In this document: positions 15,440-24,141 of the stretch, piece by piece
How the letters are laid out: every line of letters begins with the position of its first letter
Position numbering within the stretch: the stretch's first letter is position 1
DNA from: Bifidobacterium sp.
GTDB lineage: Bacteria > Actinomycetota > Actinomycetes > Actinomycetales > Bifidobacteriaceae
Assembly: GCA_022649135.1 (NCBI GenBank)
Contig: JALCNP010000005.1
Location: 62,001 to 126,000 of the forward strand
Direction: 5' to 3'
Length of the DNA stretch: 64,000 bases
Notes under the pieces: model-generated
What the model was told of the DNA's origin: nothing
The model's database searches: none
Seen by the model: only the letters and a program-made list of their open reading frames with translations
Position numbers and translations under genes: made by a program

Positions 15440-17859
15440 TGAAATTTACCAATGGATACTGGCTTACGCGTCCGGGCGTGCATGCTCTCTACGGAAAAGA
15501 GGCCTATGACATCTCCGTCGGGGAGGATGGGGAAAGCCTTGACGTGTTATCCACGACCCAGGCTGTGCATGATCGTGCCGACACCCTCAACCTTCCCATA
15601 TTCGAGGTGCGCATCACCACACCCATGGAGGGGGTGATACGGGTCCGTGCGGAGCACTGGAAAGGATCGACCGAGTATCCCGGATTCCCCCTCAATGAGG
15701 ATGAGGCCGTCGCCCGTCCCTATGTACGCGTCGACCGGCGGGGCAATGGCGACGGTGAATGCGGCGACGATGGGGCGGAGTTCGCGCTTCATTCGGGAGA
15801 GCTGAGCGCGCGCGTGGTGAAAGGCTCCCCATGGTCTCTGTCATTCGATGCCAGGGGACGCTCCCTCACCCAATCCCGCGGAAAATCATTGGCGAACTTT
15901 ACGCTGAGCGATTCCTCCGCCGTAAGCGCCGAACCGGTTGGTGAGTTTGGCGTCTCGCTTGATGGATCCGCTTTCGACGAGGCGCCCGTCTTCTCGGCGG
16001 CGAGACTGTCGCTTGCCGTCGGGGAGCAGGTGTTTGGCTTGGGGGAGCGGTTCGGTCCATATGTCAAAAACGGTCAGAGCATTGACATATGGAATGAGGA
16101 TGGAGGAACCTCCAGCGAGCAGGGATATAAGGACATCCCGTTCTATATGACTTCGCGCGGCTACGGGATACTGGTCAACAACCGGGGCCACGTGTCGTTT
16201 GAGATCGGCAGCGAGGACACGGAGGCCGTGCAGTTCTCCGTGCCCGGCGAGGCCATTGACTTCTGCGTGATATATGGTCCGGAACCTAAAGACGTACTGC
16301 GCCGGTATACCGCGCTTGTGGGCCGGCCGGCCCTTGTTCCCGCATGGTCATACGGGCTGTGGCTCACCACGTCGTTTACGACACAATATGATGAGAAGAC
16401 CGTGACGTCGATGATCGACGGGATGCGGGAACGTGACATTCCGCTGAGCGTCTTTCACTATGACTGCTACTGGATGCGAGAGTTCCAATGGACCGATTTC
16501 GAGTGGGACTCACGCCATTTCGCCGACATCGAGCATACCCTTGAACGGCTGCATAAGGACAGGGGACTGCATACGTGCGCCTGGATCAACCCATACATCG
16601 GGCAAAAGGGCGCCATGTTCTCACAGGGCAAGAAGCACGGGTATCTCGTGAAGAAGCCCAATGGAGAAATATGGCAGACCGATCTATGGCAACCGGGCAT
16701 GGCCTTGGTCGATTTCACCAATCCCGCCGCCCGAACGTGGTTCAAGGACAAGGTGACGCATTTGCTGGAGCAGGGAATAGACGCCATAAAAACGGATTTT
16801 GGCGAACGGATTCCCCGGGACGTCGTATGGTTCGACGGCTCTCCGGCTCTTTCCATGCATAACTGGTATACGCAGCTATACAACAGCACCGTTTTCGAGG
16901 CCATCGAAGAGAAATACGGCGTCGGCCAGGCCTGCCTGTTCGCACGCTCGGCGACGGTGGGGGGCCAACGGCAGCCGGTGCATTGGGGTGGCGATTGCGA
17001 GTCGACCTTCAACGGCATGGCGCAGTCCTTGCGCGCAGGACTGTCTCTGACCAATTCGGGCTTCGGATTCTGGAGCCACGACATCGGCGGGTTTGAAGGC
17101 GCGTCGCCAGACCCTGCCGTCTACAAGCGCTGGGTGGCGTTCGGACTTCTCAGCTCGCACTCCCGCATGCACGGATCGACGGTGTATCGGGTTCCATGGC
17201 TGTTTGATGAAGCGGACGAGAAGCGGGGGATCATCAATCCCCCCGGGCAAAGCGCCGTTGAGGTCGCCCGCGAGTTCACGAAGCTTAAGTTGTCTCTTAT
17301 GCCGTACATATACCGAACCGGACTTGAGCCGCATAACGCGGGTGTCCCCGTGATGCGATCCATGTTCCTTGAATTTCCGGACGACCCAACCGCAAGAACG
17401 CTCGATCGTGAATACATGCTGGGGCCGTCATTGCTGGTCGCCCCGATATTCTCGTATTCCGGCTCAGTGACCTATTATCTTCCCGCGGGCACGTGGACCA
17501 ACTGGTTTAGTTCCGAGCGGATTCGCACGCCATACGGCCAGTGGCGCACGGAAACCCACGGGTTCGACACCCTTCCGCTGTGGGTGCGCGACGGCACTGT
17601 CCTGGTGACGGGAGACAACCCGGATTCCCCGGAATATGACTACGGGGAGAACGCGCTTGTCTCGGTGTTCATGGATGAGGTGGATCATGCCCATGCCCAG
17701 GTGGTGAACAGTGATGGAACGCAGGTCGGCTTCCAGGCGCGGCGAACCGCCGAGGGCATACATGTCGAAAGCTCCGACGGGCGAGAATTCCGCTGTCGCC
17801 AGGGCTTCGGGCGCTTCCTTCGCTCTCGGGGGGGTGCGGTCACACTTCCGTCGCAATGA
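15439..17859 (+). CDS. GH31 alpha-xylosidase (YicI-like)
   Basis: An 806-residue cytoplasmic enzyme (no signal peptide) expected to remove alpha-linked xylose from the non-reducing end of xyloglucan oligosaccharides or isoprimeverose. The N-terminus MKFTNGYWLTRPGV is the hallmark start of YicI-type alpha-xylosidases. The nucleophile motif KTDFGERIP gives Asp453; the acid/base is Asp519 in HWGGDCES. N-terminal beta-sandwich, a (beta/alpha)8 barrel from about residue 290, then beta-sandwich domains. Last gene of the LacI-controlled operon, overlapping the permease stop. A shorter paralogue lies at 47743-49785. Confidence 0.92.
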   Translation: MKFTNGYWLTRPGVHALYGKEAYDISVGEDGESLDVLSTTQAVHDRADTLNLPIFEVRITTPMEGVIRVRAEHWKGSTEYPGFPLNEDEAVARPYVRVDRRGNGDGECGDDGAEFALHSGELSARVVKGSPWSLSFDARGRSLTQSRGKSLANFTLSDSSAVSAEPVGEFGVSLDGSAFDEAPVFSAARLSLAVGEQVFGLGERFGPYVKNGQSIDIWNEDGGTSSEQGYKDIPFYMTSRGYGILVNNRGHVSFEIGSEDTEAVQFSVPGEAIDFCVIYGPEPKDVLRRYTALVGRPALVPAWSYGLWLTTSFTTQYDEKTVTSMIDGMRERDIPLSVFHYDCYWMREFQWTDFEWDSRHFADIEHTLERLHKDRGLHTCAWINPYIGQKGAMFSQGKKHGYLVKKPNGEIWQTDLWQPGMALVDFTNPAARTWFKDKVTHLLEQGIDAIKTDFGERIPRDVVWFDGSPALSMHNWYTQLYNSTVFEAIEEKYGVGQACLFARSATVGGQRQPVHWGGDCESTFNGMAQSLRAGLSLTNSGFGFWSHDIGGFEGASPDPAVYKRWVAFGLLSSHSRMHGSTVYRVPWLFDEADEKRGIINPPGQSAVEVAREFTKLKLSLMPYIYRTGLEPHNAGVPVMRSMFLEFPDDPTARTLDREYMLGPSLLVAPIFSYSGSVTYYLPAGTWTNWFSSERIRTPYGQWRTETHGFDTLPLWVRDGTVLVTGDNPDSPEYDYGENALVSVFMDEVDHAHAQVVNSDGTQVGFQARRTAEGIHVESSDGREFRCRQGFGRFLRSRGGAVTLPSQ

Positions 17860-17882
17860 ATAGGCGCGGGTCCGGGGCCCCG

Positions 17883-18384
17883 TCAATCCCGTTCGCAAGC
17901 ACTGCCGATTTCGGATGCCGCGTGAATCTGAAGCTTGGCGTAAAGGTCCTCAAGCACGAACCGTGAATCAATGGAATCATAGATGCGGACGACGGGTCTT
18001 GACGGATCGTACTGGGAGGTCGTGTCTTTCCTCACCAGCGGCGCCGGTGCATAATGATACGAGCCGCAATCCGGCTTGATGGCCACGCCTATGGCCGGGC
18101 AGTCTCCCAGCGACCAGCTTTCACCGGCGGTCCACCACGCACCGTCCGTTGCGTTGAATGCGACGAGCTGATCGAACAGATATCTGCCGACGACCCCGAA
18201 GGGTCTGACCCGAAGCTGCAGCTCCGACAGCCCCACGTTCATCGAGGAATAGACATTCGAGGGGATAAGCCATATGGTTGTGCCGCTTTCCATAACGATG
18301 TTGGCCGCGCCGACATCGTTACCGGCATGGCGAAATTGTTGGCAGTTATCAATGGATTGCTGTTCACAGAGCGACTGAAGTCAT
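17883..18384 (-). pseudogene. Nucleoside hydrolase remnant (C-terminal part only)
   Basis: The 136-residue open frame from 18293 matches the C-terminal half of inosine-uridine-type nucleoside hydrolases: GNDVGAANIVMESGTTIWLIP corresponds to the family's NDPxAAxIV(F/L)ESGVPI segment, and FDSI-like IYDSIDSRFVLEDLYAKL matches the family end. The frame continues upstream without a start (reading CQQFRHAGNDVGAANIV), while a good GGAGG site precedes an ATG at 18384 that hits a stop after six codons. The N-terminal DxDxxxDD metal site is absent. Best explained as an internal deletion that left the original start region and the C-terminus. Confidence 0.65.
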
Positions 18385-18582
18385 AATGTGCGTCCTCCAT
18401 GTATCGGTGAGTCGGTAGCCTCGCGTTGTTGGATAATCACCGCATGCGGCGAGTTCAGGCTGGATTGGGATATCCTGCGCAGGAATCGGCATGATCATGA
18501 ACACTTATGAAGTCTCCCTGATCCGAGTATATTCATGGAGTGCTTCTTGTTATTCACAGGCTTTGATTATGAGGAGACACAA

Positions 18583-19242
18583 TTGACTGAAGATACATGC
18601 GCTATGGTGGGGGTGTTGGGTCACGATTCGTTGTCCCTCTGCGGATTGATGACATTGTTGCAAGGTGAATCGCTAATAAAGAACATCGTATGGAAAACGA
18701 CGAAGAGTCACCAGGCTCTCAGCTTCTGCGTTGATGCGCGCCGCTCAAAGCCTGACGTGCTGCTACTGGATATGGAGCTTTACGATACGCCTGCCATCGA
18801 AGTGTGTCGGAGAGTAATCAGAATAGGAGGAATCGCAGTCCTTTGCATGACCTCCTTGCCTCTGGCGATTTGGTCGCGCAAGGTTTCGGAAGCGGGCGCT
18901 CAAGGGCATGTGCGAAAAGGCGATGGAGCTGAGATTATCACAGCGCTGAGGAGGACCGTTGCCATGGGAAGAATCTGGAATAAGGACTGCGATGGAGTGG
19001 ATTTCGATACGGTTTGCGCAGCTCGTTCCCGCGCCGATTCGATGGTAGACTCCATTCGGCCGTTGCTGTCAACGAAGGAACGTCAGGTACTGAAACTGTA
19101 TTCGCAGGGCTACAAAGCATCGGAAATCGCCGCCGCGATGGGTTGCAAGACCGGAACAGTCAAGACCCATTTGCGTCGTGCTGAGTTGAAGCTCCACACT
19201 CGGGCCAGAGGCGAAGTCATAGCTAAGTGGCAGAAAATGTAG
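18583..19242 (+). CDS. LuxR/NarL-type response regulator
   Basis: About 219 residues: an N-terminal receiver-like domain (DVLLLDMELYD with the likely phosphoacceptor Asp; a Lys in VRKGDG) and a C-terminal GerE helix-turn-helix (LLSTKERQVLKLYSQGYKASEIAAAMGCKTGTVKTHLRRAELKL). I prefer the TTG at 18583 because GAGGAGA lies just before it; an ATG at 18535 has no such site. No sensor kinase gene is adjacent, so it is an orphan regulator. It is convergent with the MFS gene next door, six bases apart. Confidence 0.8.
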   Translation: MTEDTCAMVGVLGHDSLSLCGLMTLLQGESLIKNIVWKTTKSHQALSFCVDARRSKPDVLLLDMELYDTPAIEVCRRVIRIGGIAVLCMTSLPLAIWSRKVSEAGAQGHVRKGDGAEIITALRRTVAMGRIWNKDCDGVDFDTVCAARSRADSMVDSIRPLLSTKERQVLKLYSQGYKASEIAAAMGCKTGTVKTHLRRAELKLHTRARGEVIAKWQKM

Positions 19243-19248
19243 CGCTCT

Positions 19249-20457
19249 TCACATTGCCGCAGACCGCGCAGCCCACGCGTAGGTAATCCACGCTCCTATG
19301 GACAGGATGGCAGAGACGATCGCGACGAAGATGAAACGTATGAAACTATGGCTCGTGATGAACGAGCCATAACCGGAGCCGATGAAAAACCCCAGGAATA
19401 TGGAAGTGTTGTTCAACGCCATTGATCTGGTTCTTTCCCCATGCGCGCGTTCTCCAAGAGTTGCAACAAACGCGGTGTTGCCCAATGTTGAGCACAGATT
19501 CCACACGGCAAACAGGATTGTCAGCATGAGGCTGTTTTCGTGAATGAACGGGACTGCAACAAGCCATGCGAATAGCATCACGATTCCCCAGGACCAACGC
19601 GTTAATCTCTGCGAACTGGTCCCGTGGAATAGGAACGATACCAGCAGCGATCCCGCGAAACCGGATATTCCGATAACGAACAACGCCAGGGACACCGCTC
19701 CGCTCGGGATGCACAGATAATCGGAGAGGTATGATGGGAATATCCCGTAAATCCCCATATACGCCGCCGAAGAAAGCAGCATGGCGAGACACCATCTCCA
19801 ATGTGCACATAGGGTGGAGAGCAGCCTTTTTAATGTGCCGTTTTCTTTGTTCAAATCGGTGCGCTTCCTTTTGGGACTTAATGCAAGGACAAGAGCCGCG
19901 GCGCTGAATGCAACAAGTGCGGCGATGAGCGCGAAAATCGCACGCCAGCCGAATCTGGCGGCTGCGAGTATAGCGATAGGCGTTCCTAAAACGGTTGAGA
20001 GCGAGAACGCGGACATCATCCATGATGTCACCTTTCTCGCCTTCCCCTTTGCAAAGAAGTCTCCGACCATGGCCCAAAGGTTCGGGCCCATGCCCCCGGC
20101 GAACAGACCCGATAAGATTCTCCCCGCATACAATATCCATATGTTTGAGGCAAGACTCACGAGGATGTTGGAAAAAGAGAAGCCTAGACCGAATATTGCA
20201 AGAGCCATCCGACGGCCGAGCCGCTCAGATAGGGGCGCTACGAAGGGGGCGCATACTCCATAGAACAGCGCGTACAACGTAATCGCCAACGTCACCCTTC
20301 CTGTCGCAACCTGAAGTGTTCGTGCGATCTGTGGTGCAATAGCGGCCACAAGCATATTGTCGGCGCCGACAAGGAAAATGCCAACGATGAGCAGGCCGGT
20401 CAGCCGCCCTCCTCTTGGATCGGCAGCAGCGGTGCTAATCTCCGTTTTTGGAATCAT
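19249..20457 (-). CDS. MFS transporter
   Basis: A 402-residue protein of about 12 membrane helices. Motif A is visible as APLSERLGRRMALAIFG after helix 2, and SGLFAGGMGPNLWAMVGDFFAKGKARK in the helix 4-5 area resembles AraJ-type efflux permeases. The substrate cannot be assigned. Single gene; its AT content is slightly higher than in the sugar loci. Confidence 0.8.
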   Translation of the reverse strand: MIPKTEISTAAADPRGGRLTGLLIVGIFLVGADNMLVAAIAPQIARTLQVATGRVTLAITLYALFYGVCAPFVAPLSERLGRRMALAIFGLGFSFSNILVSLASNIWILYAGRILSGLFAGGMGPNLWAMVGDFFAKGKARKVTSWMMSAFSLSTVLGTPIAILAAARFGWRAIFALIAALVAFSAAALVLALSPKRKRTDLNKENGTLKRLLSTLCAHWRWCLAMLLSSAAYMGIYGIFPSYLSDYLCIPSGAVSLALFVIGISGFAGSLLVSFLFHGTSSQRLTRWSWGIVMLFAWLVAVPFIHENSLMLTILFAVWNLCSTLGNTAFVATLGERAHGERTRSMALNNTSIFLGFFIGSGYGSFITSHSFIRFIFVAIVSAILSIGAWITYAWAARSAAM

Positions 20458-21287
20458 GCTTTTCTCGCTCTTTCATTCAAAAATGTTGATTGTGCGATAA
20501 GAACGAGAGCATTCTCAATCAGGAATCCCACGCATCATTTCTTGGAATTTCATGGTCGTGCCCCTGCTTATCTCTCATACAAATTGACCTGCCTACGAAG
20601 ATAGGCACGGATTCGTCTACGACACGTCTCGGGACAGCGACATGTATTCCATCGGGATACGACGAGCATTTTTCGCTTTCCCTATGCACACTGACAACCG
20701 AAACCGCACCACGATCATTCGCGTCCGCGGATAAGCCATCCACATCTAATTCACCATGACATGTCCCTCCGCACATCGCGTGTTTGCAGAAAGCCGGATG
20801 CTGATCAGTGACATTCTGCCGCGTAAGCCGCTACGCACACAGCCAAGCCGGAAAGTGGGAGCCACCCTGGAAAAGTGTGCAACTGGTGGCGATCGCCTTG
20901 TTCTACACGGTGAAGTTGATGAAAAAATTCGAAGAATCCTGACTCCAGGAACTCCGGTTCCGATGTCGCGGCCGCCGTCGTATACGGGGTTGTATGCGCG
21001 TGGTGGCGTGCTGTCGCTTGGCTTGGCGAGGCATTGTGGTCGGTCGTTCTCGTCGGTTGGGTCGGTGTCGCGGCCTTGGTGAAGCGCCTTCCTGTTCGCG
21101 ATGCGCGGTATGGGTGCCCTGTTTACGGCGATTGGCTGCGCGCCACCTGCGTCGTCGTGTTCGCAGGCGTGGGAATGTGTGGCTGTGTTCGTGCATGATC
21201 CCGACCCCGGACGTCCCCGGTCGTTTGCGTGCTGGCTGTGGCCCGATCGGCTTGGAATCGCATCGCTTCCTGTCGCAGGCGTGATCA
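20458..21287. other. Decayed region without a supportable gene
   Basis: About 830 bases with only short broken frames. On the minus strand a 85-codon frame (20519-20776) has a natural-looking composition but matches nothing I recognise. On the plus strand a short hydrophobic end (AIALFYTVKLMKKFEES, stop near 20942) could be the tail of a lost membrane protein such as a holin, but this is speculation. It lies just before the endolysin remnant. Confidence 0.4.
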
Positions 21288-21880
21288 TTGGTGGGCATGC
21301 CCGCGACAAGTGCCCCGTCAGCTTCACGGTACCCGGTGTATGAGGGCAAGACGATCACCGAAGCGCAGACCACGACTCTATTACTGGTTGATGTGCAGAG
21401 TTTCCAAAACTCGGTGAACAGTCTGGTCACCAGGACCGTCACGCAGAACATGTCTGATGCATTGGTGTCGTTCGCTTACAACGTGGGTGCGGGAACCCTT
21501 GCCGCAAGCGACCTGTTAGCGCATGTCAATGCGGGCAGCTTCAGTGCTGCGGCAGGGCAATTCGACCTGTATATTAACCTCGGGTGGCATCGTCTCGGCG
21601 GGACTGGACAACTGCCGTGCGGCGGAAAGGCACTTTTCCTTAACGGGGCCGGTGGGACAAGGGAACGGTGGACCTTGCCAACCGTGCGATTGATGTGACT
21701 ATCAAATGGTATGAAGACCGTGAAGGCAAAATCACATACAGCATGGACAACCGGCTGGGACCCAATTTGTATGACTGGTCCAGTGCCGTGTACTTGCCCT
21801 GATCCAAGGCGGTTTCTTCGAGGAGGGGCACCGCATCGGCAACGTCGACACCCTGTTGGTTTGTCCTAGGGGAATCATCG
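21288..21880 (+). pseudogene. Phage endolysin remnant: GH24 lysozyme plus Amidase_5 domain
   Basis: The first part (21340-21640) reads KTITEAQTTTLLLVDVQSF ... LTQ-like TQNMSDALVSFAYNVGAGTL, the core of a GH24 phage lysozyme, although the N-terminal catalytic Glu region is not recognisable. Around 21600 the frame shifts: the expected AGLDNCRAAERHF is found in another frame. From 21668 a different frame reads VDLANRAIDVTIKWYEDREG, KITYSMDNRLGPNLYDWSSA, the start of a bacteriophage peptidoglycan hydrolase (Amidase_5, NlpC/P60 fold). There the catalytic Cys is replaced by Trp (DWSSA instead of DCSSA), and one missing base after 21790 ends the frame although the match continues (ALIQGGFFEEGHRIGNVDTL). 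Clearly non-functional. Confidence 0.75.
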
Positions 21881-21881
21881 T

Positions 21882-23234
21882 TCATAGCTGCAACCCATCC
21901 CATTTCTCGGCGGCGGGGATGTCCCTGATGCGTCGTGATGAAAAAACCAAGGTCGCGGCGATGATGAGGATGAGGATGAATATTCTGGAGACGGTGATGA
22001 ATGCGAAGTGGCTGAGTAGGGTTCCGGCAATGGCGCTGCTGAACATCGAGAGTGCCTGCACGCCAACGGACATTGCCGATTTTACTCGTCCCTGAAGAGC
22101 ATCCGGGGTTTTCGCGAACACGAAGCCGAAGCACATTGCGTTGAATAGGGGGAATGGCAAGCCGATCACAGCGGAGCATGCGAGAATGAGCGTATACGAG
22201 TCATTGACCGTCAAGGGAAGGCAGGTGACGGCTGCGAGCATTATGGACAGGCAGATGCCTGTCCCCACCGGTATTCTGTCGCTCAGTCGATTTGCGATGA
22301 ATGAGCCCGCCATGAGCCCGATGCAGGTGGCTGTGCCCGTGAAACCGATGAGCGCGCTGTTGGTGTGTGTGCCTACCAGATGCAGCTGGATTGCGTATTG
22401 GATGCCGTTCATCCCACAATTCAGTAGGGCCGTGGCTATGGTGAGGGTCACCAGCAATCTGCTGGAGAGCACATACTTCCATCCCTGTATGAAATCCGTG
22501 ACGAAAGGCATGCCCTCTGTCTTGCGCTTGATGTGGCGTCTGGCGATGGTGGTGCTGGTTTTGATCTGGCTTGCGGTAATTCCCGCAATCGCGTAAAGCG
22601 CAGTGGCGACGAGGAACGGCAGCCATGCTGCAATGGCGTAAAACGCCCCTCCTATTGAACTGCCGGCGAGGTTGATGGTCGCGTCCCTTCCCTCAGTGAT
22701 GGAACGCGCCTTCGGGTAATCCCGGATATTGATTATCGAGCGAAGTAGAGCATCGGCGGAACCTCCTAGGAACCCGCTCGAAAACGACCAACACAGGACG
22801 ATGACGAGGAACACGCCAAACGTAAGACGGTCGATGAGCAACAGTACGAGTATCGAACCCCACAGGATCGTCCCCACCGTGCAGTTGATGATAATGAGCC
22901 GTTTGCGGTCATGGCGGTCTATGAAGGTTCCGCCGAACAGGTTTGCTCCCTGCTGGACGATCCGCATCAGTGTGGTCACCCATCCCGCGGTGACCACGGA
23001 CCGGGACAATGCGAACGCCACGAGCGGAATGGCGAAATTCGGCATCGTCGAGCCTGCGGTCGATGCGCTGTCGGAGGCGAACCAAGTCAGATAACCGCGA
23101 CCCTTCCAGAAGGAGTTCTTTGAACCGTCACGATTCACTCGCCGTTGTGCTCCGCTGGCGTGTATGCCGTGTTTGACGATGCCGCTGTTTGTTGTCTGTG
23201 CCATTGCCATCTTCGTTTGCCTCTGCCTGTTCAT
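21882..23234 (-). CDS. MFS transporter (MFS_3, EntS-like exporter)
   Basis: A roughly 450-residue exporter with a long hydrophilic N-terminus before the first helix (FASDSASTAGSTMPNFAIPLVAFAL). The loop after helix 2 reads GGTFIDRHDRKRLIIIN, and the order of helices matches the EntS/MFS_3 group. ATG 23234 overlaps the stop of the ArsR-type regulator gene; an upstream GTG (23249) is also possible. Being coupled to that regulator and divergent from the candidate peptide/maturase genes, it could export the modified peptide or give resistance to it (inference). Confidence 0.82.
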   Translation of the reverse strand: MNRQRQTKMAMAQTTNSGIVKHGIHASGAQRRVNRDGSKNSFWKGRGYLTWFASDSASTAGSTMPNFAIPLVAFALSRSVVTAGWVTTLMRIVQQGANLFGGTFIDRHDRKRLIIINCTVGTILWGSILVLLLIDRLTFGVFLVIVLCWSFSSGFLGGSADALLRSIINIRDYPKARSITEGRDATINLAGSSIGGAFYAIAAWLPFLVATALYAIAGITASQIKTSTTIARRHIKRKTEGMPFVTDFIQGWKYVLSSRLLVTLTIATALLNCGMNGIQYAIQLHLVGTHTNSALIGFTGTATCIGLMAGSFIANRLSDRIPVGTGICLSIMLAAVTCLPLTVNDSYTLILACSAVIGLPFPLFNAMCFGFVFAKTPDALQGRVKSAMSVGVQALSMFSSAIAGTLLSHFAFITVSRIFILILIIAATLVFSSRRIRDIPAAEKWDGLQL

Positions 23235-23236
23235 GC

Positions 23237-23842
23237 TCAGGGGATCCACGGGAACGCCTGGATGATGAGTGCGACCTTGCGCCGGTTCCCGCCTGCCGTT
23301 CGGTCACGAGAGCGTGACGCCCACCTGCCGGCGAGCTCATCGAACTCATGGCTCATCTTCTCGGCTTCTTCAGGAGTCAGATCTATGGTCCGGTCCTCGC
23401 TTAGGCCGGTTTCCCGCCATTCGCTGGGGAGATCCGGCATGGCGTCGAGGTATCGTTCGTAGATCGATTCGTAGGTGACCGCGACTGCGCGCCGGTACGC
23501 GTATTCGGCATCGCTTCCGGAAGTCCCATTGCCGTGCCTGGCTGGTCTCATGGCTTGGTATGTGGCCTTCCACCAGCTTTTTCTGCCATCGCCGTCGATC
23601 TGCTCCACCCGCTGTGCCATCCCGGCGTCGGCGAGCTTGCGCAGATGGAAGCTTACGCTGCCGGGTGCCATGCCGAGCAGTTCACAAATCTGGCCGACGG
23701 TCCTTTCTCCTTCGTTGCGCAACAGCCCTAGGATTCGCATCCTTGCCGGGTTGGCTACTGCTAACAGGATCGCCTCTTGGTTGATGTCTCTTATCGCGTC
23801 GTCGTTGGTCGGAGGTTGTGTCTCATGCTTACGTTCAATCAC
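23237..23842 (-). CDS. ArsR-family winged-helix regulator
   Basis: A 201-residue regulator; residues about 18-85 are an ArsR-type winged helix (LLAVANPARMRILGLL, then APGSVSFHLRKLADAGMAQRV). The GTG at 23842 is chosen because TTGACA (23878-23873) and TACAAT (23855-23850) on this strand, 17 bases apart, place the transcription start almost on this codon; upstream ATGs lie within the promoter itself. It is therefore probably a leaderless mRNA. It precedes and overlaps the MFS exporter and shares its upstream region with the peptide gene, so it may control both directions. Confidence 0.82.
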   Translation of the reverse strand: MIERKHETQPPTNDDAIRDINQEAILLAVANPARMRILGLLRNEGERTVGQICELLGMAPGSVSFHLRKLADAGMAQRVEQIDGDGRKSWWKATYQAMRPARHGNGTSGSDAEYAYRRAVAVTYESIYERYLDAMPDLPSEWRETGLSEDRTIDLTPEEAEKMSHEFDELAGRWASRSRDRTAGGNRRKVALIIQAFPWIP

Positions 23843-23849
23843 AATTATC

Positions 23850-23878
23850 ATTGTACAAGTCAAATTGTGAAATGTCAA
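23850..23878 (-). promoter_or_regulatory. Near-consensus promoter of ArsR/MFS unit
   Basis: TTGACA-17-TACAAT on the minus strand. The -10 ends eight bases before the GTG start, which implies a leaderless transcript. The interval also carries AATTG/CAATT half-sites (23864-23868 and 23876-23880) that could bind the regulator. Confidence 0.7.
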
Positions 23879-23940
23879 TTGTTGTTATAGGATGATTGTT
23901 GTCACATGACGATCCAACTATGGAGGAGGTGACGGAAACA

Positions 23941-24039
23941 ATGCAGGAAGATTATTCGATAATGGAGCTCCCGCTTTACAGTGGGAAACTTGAGAATCAG
24001 ATGCTCAACACGGATGTAACGATTAACGGTATCTGCTGA
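23941..24039 (+). CDS. Candidate RiPP precursor peptide, 32 residues
   Basis: A short gene with a very strong ribosome site (GGAGGAGGTGA, 23922-23932) eight bases before ATG 23941. The product begins MQEDYSIMELPLYSGKL and ends MLNTDVTINGIC: an acidic leader-like N-terminus and a small, hydroxyl/Asn-rich C-terminus with a single terminal Cys. It lies directly upstream of, and on the same strand as, a radical SAM/SPASM enzyme of the peptide-maturase type, the standard position for its substrate. I recognise no known precursor family. The alternative is a translated leader peptide for the maturase gene, but the length and ribosome site favour a real precursor. Confidence 0.65.
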   Translation: MQEDYSIMELPLYSGKLENQMLNTDVTINGIC

Positions 24040-24141
24040 CCGGGATTCTCAATCAGCAGCAATAAAAGACGAGAGGAGACGCGCAGGTTGTCTCGATACA
24101 AGAGATCTAGATATACGGTTCTTAGTCCCAATCAGTAGCGC

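Noticed and set aside
18921-18945. GATGGAGCTGAGATTATCAC, partly similar to the tRNA-Ala 3' end, as a possible far attachment site
   Set aside because: It lies inside the LuxR-type gene and the match is broken after about ten bases.
20519-20776. An 85-codon minus-strand frame with fairly natural composition
   Set aside because: No recognisable family, no ribosome site found and the surroundings are decayed; noted only in the region entry.
23941-24039. The short peptide gene being merely a leader peptide of an attenuator
   Set aside because: No run of identical rare codons and no terminator hairpin before the maturase gene; a precursor role fits the neighbour better, although a leader is not fully excluded.
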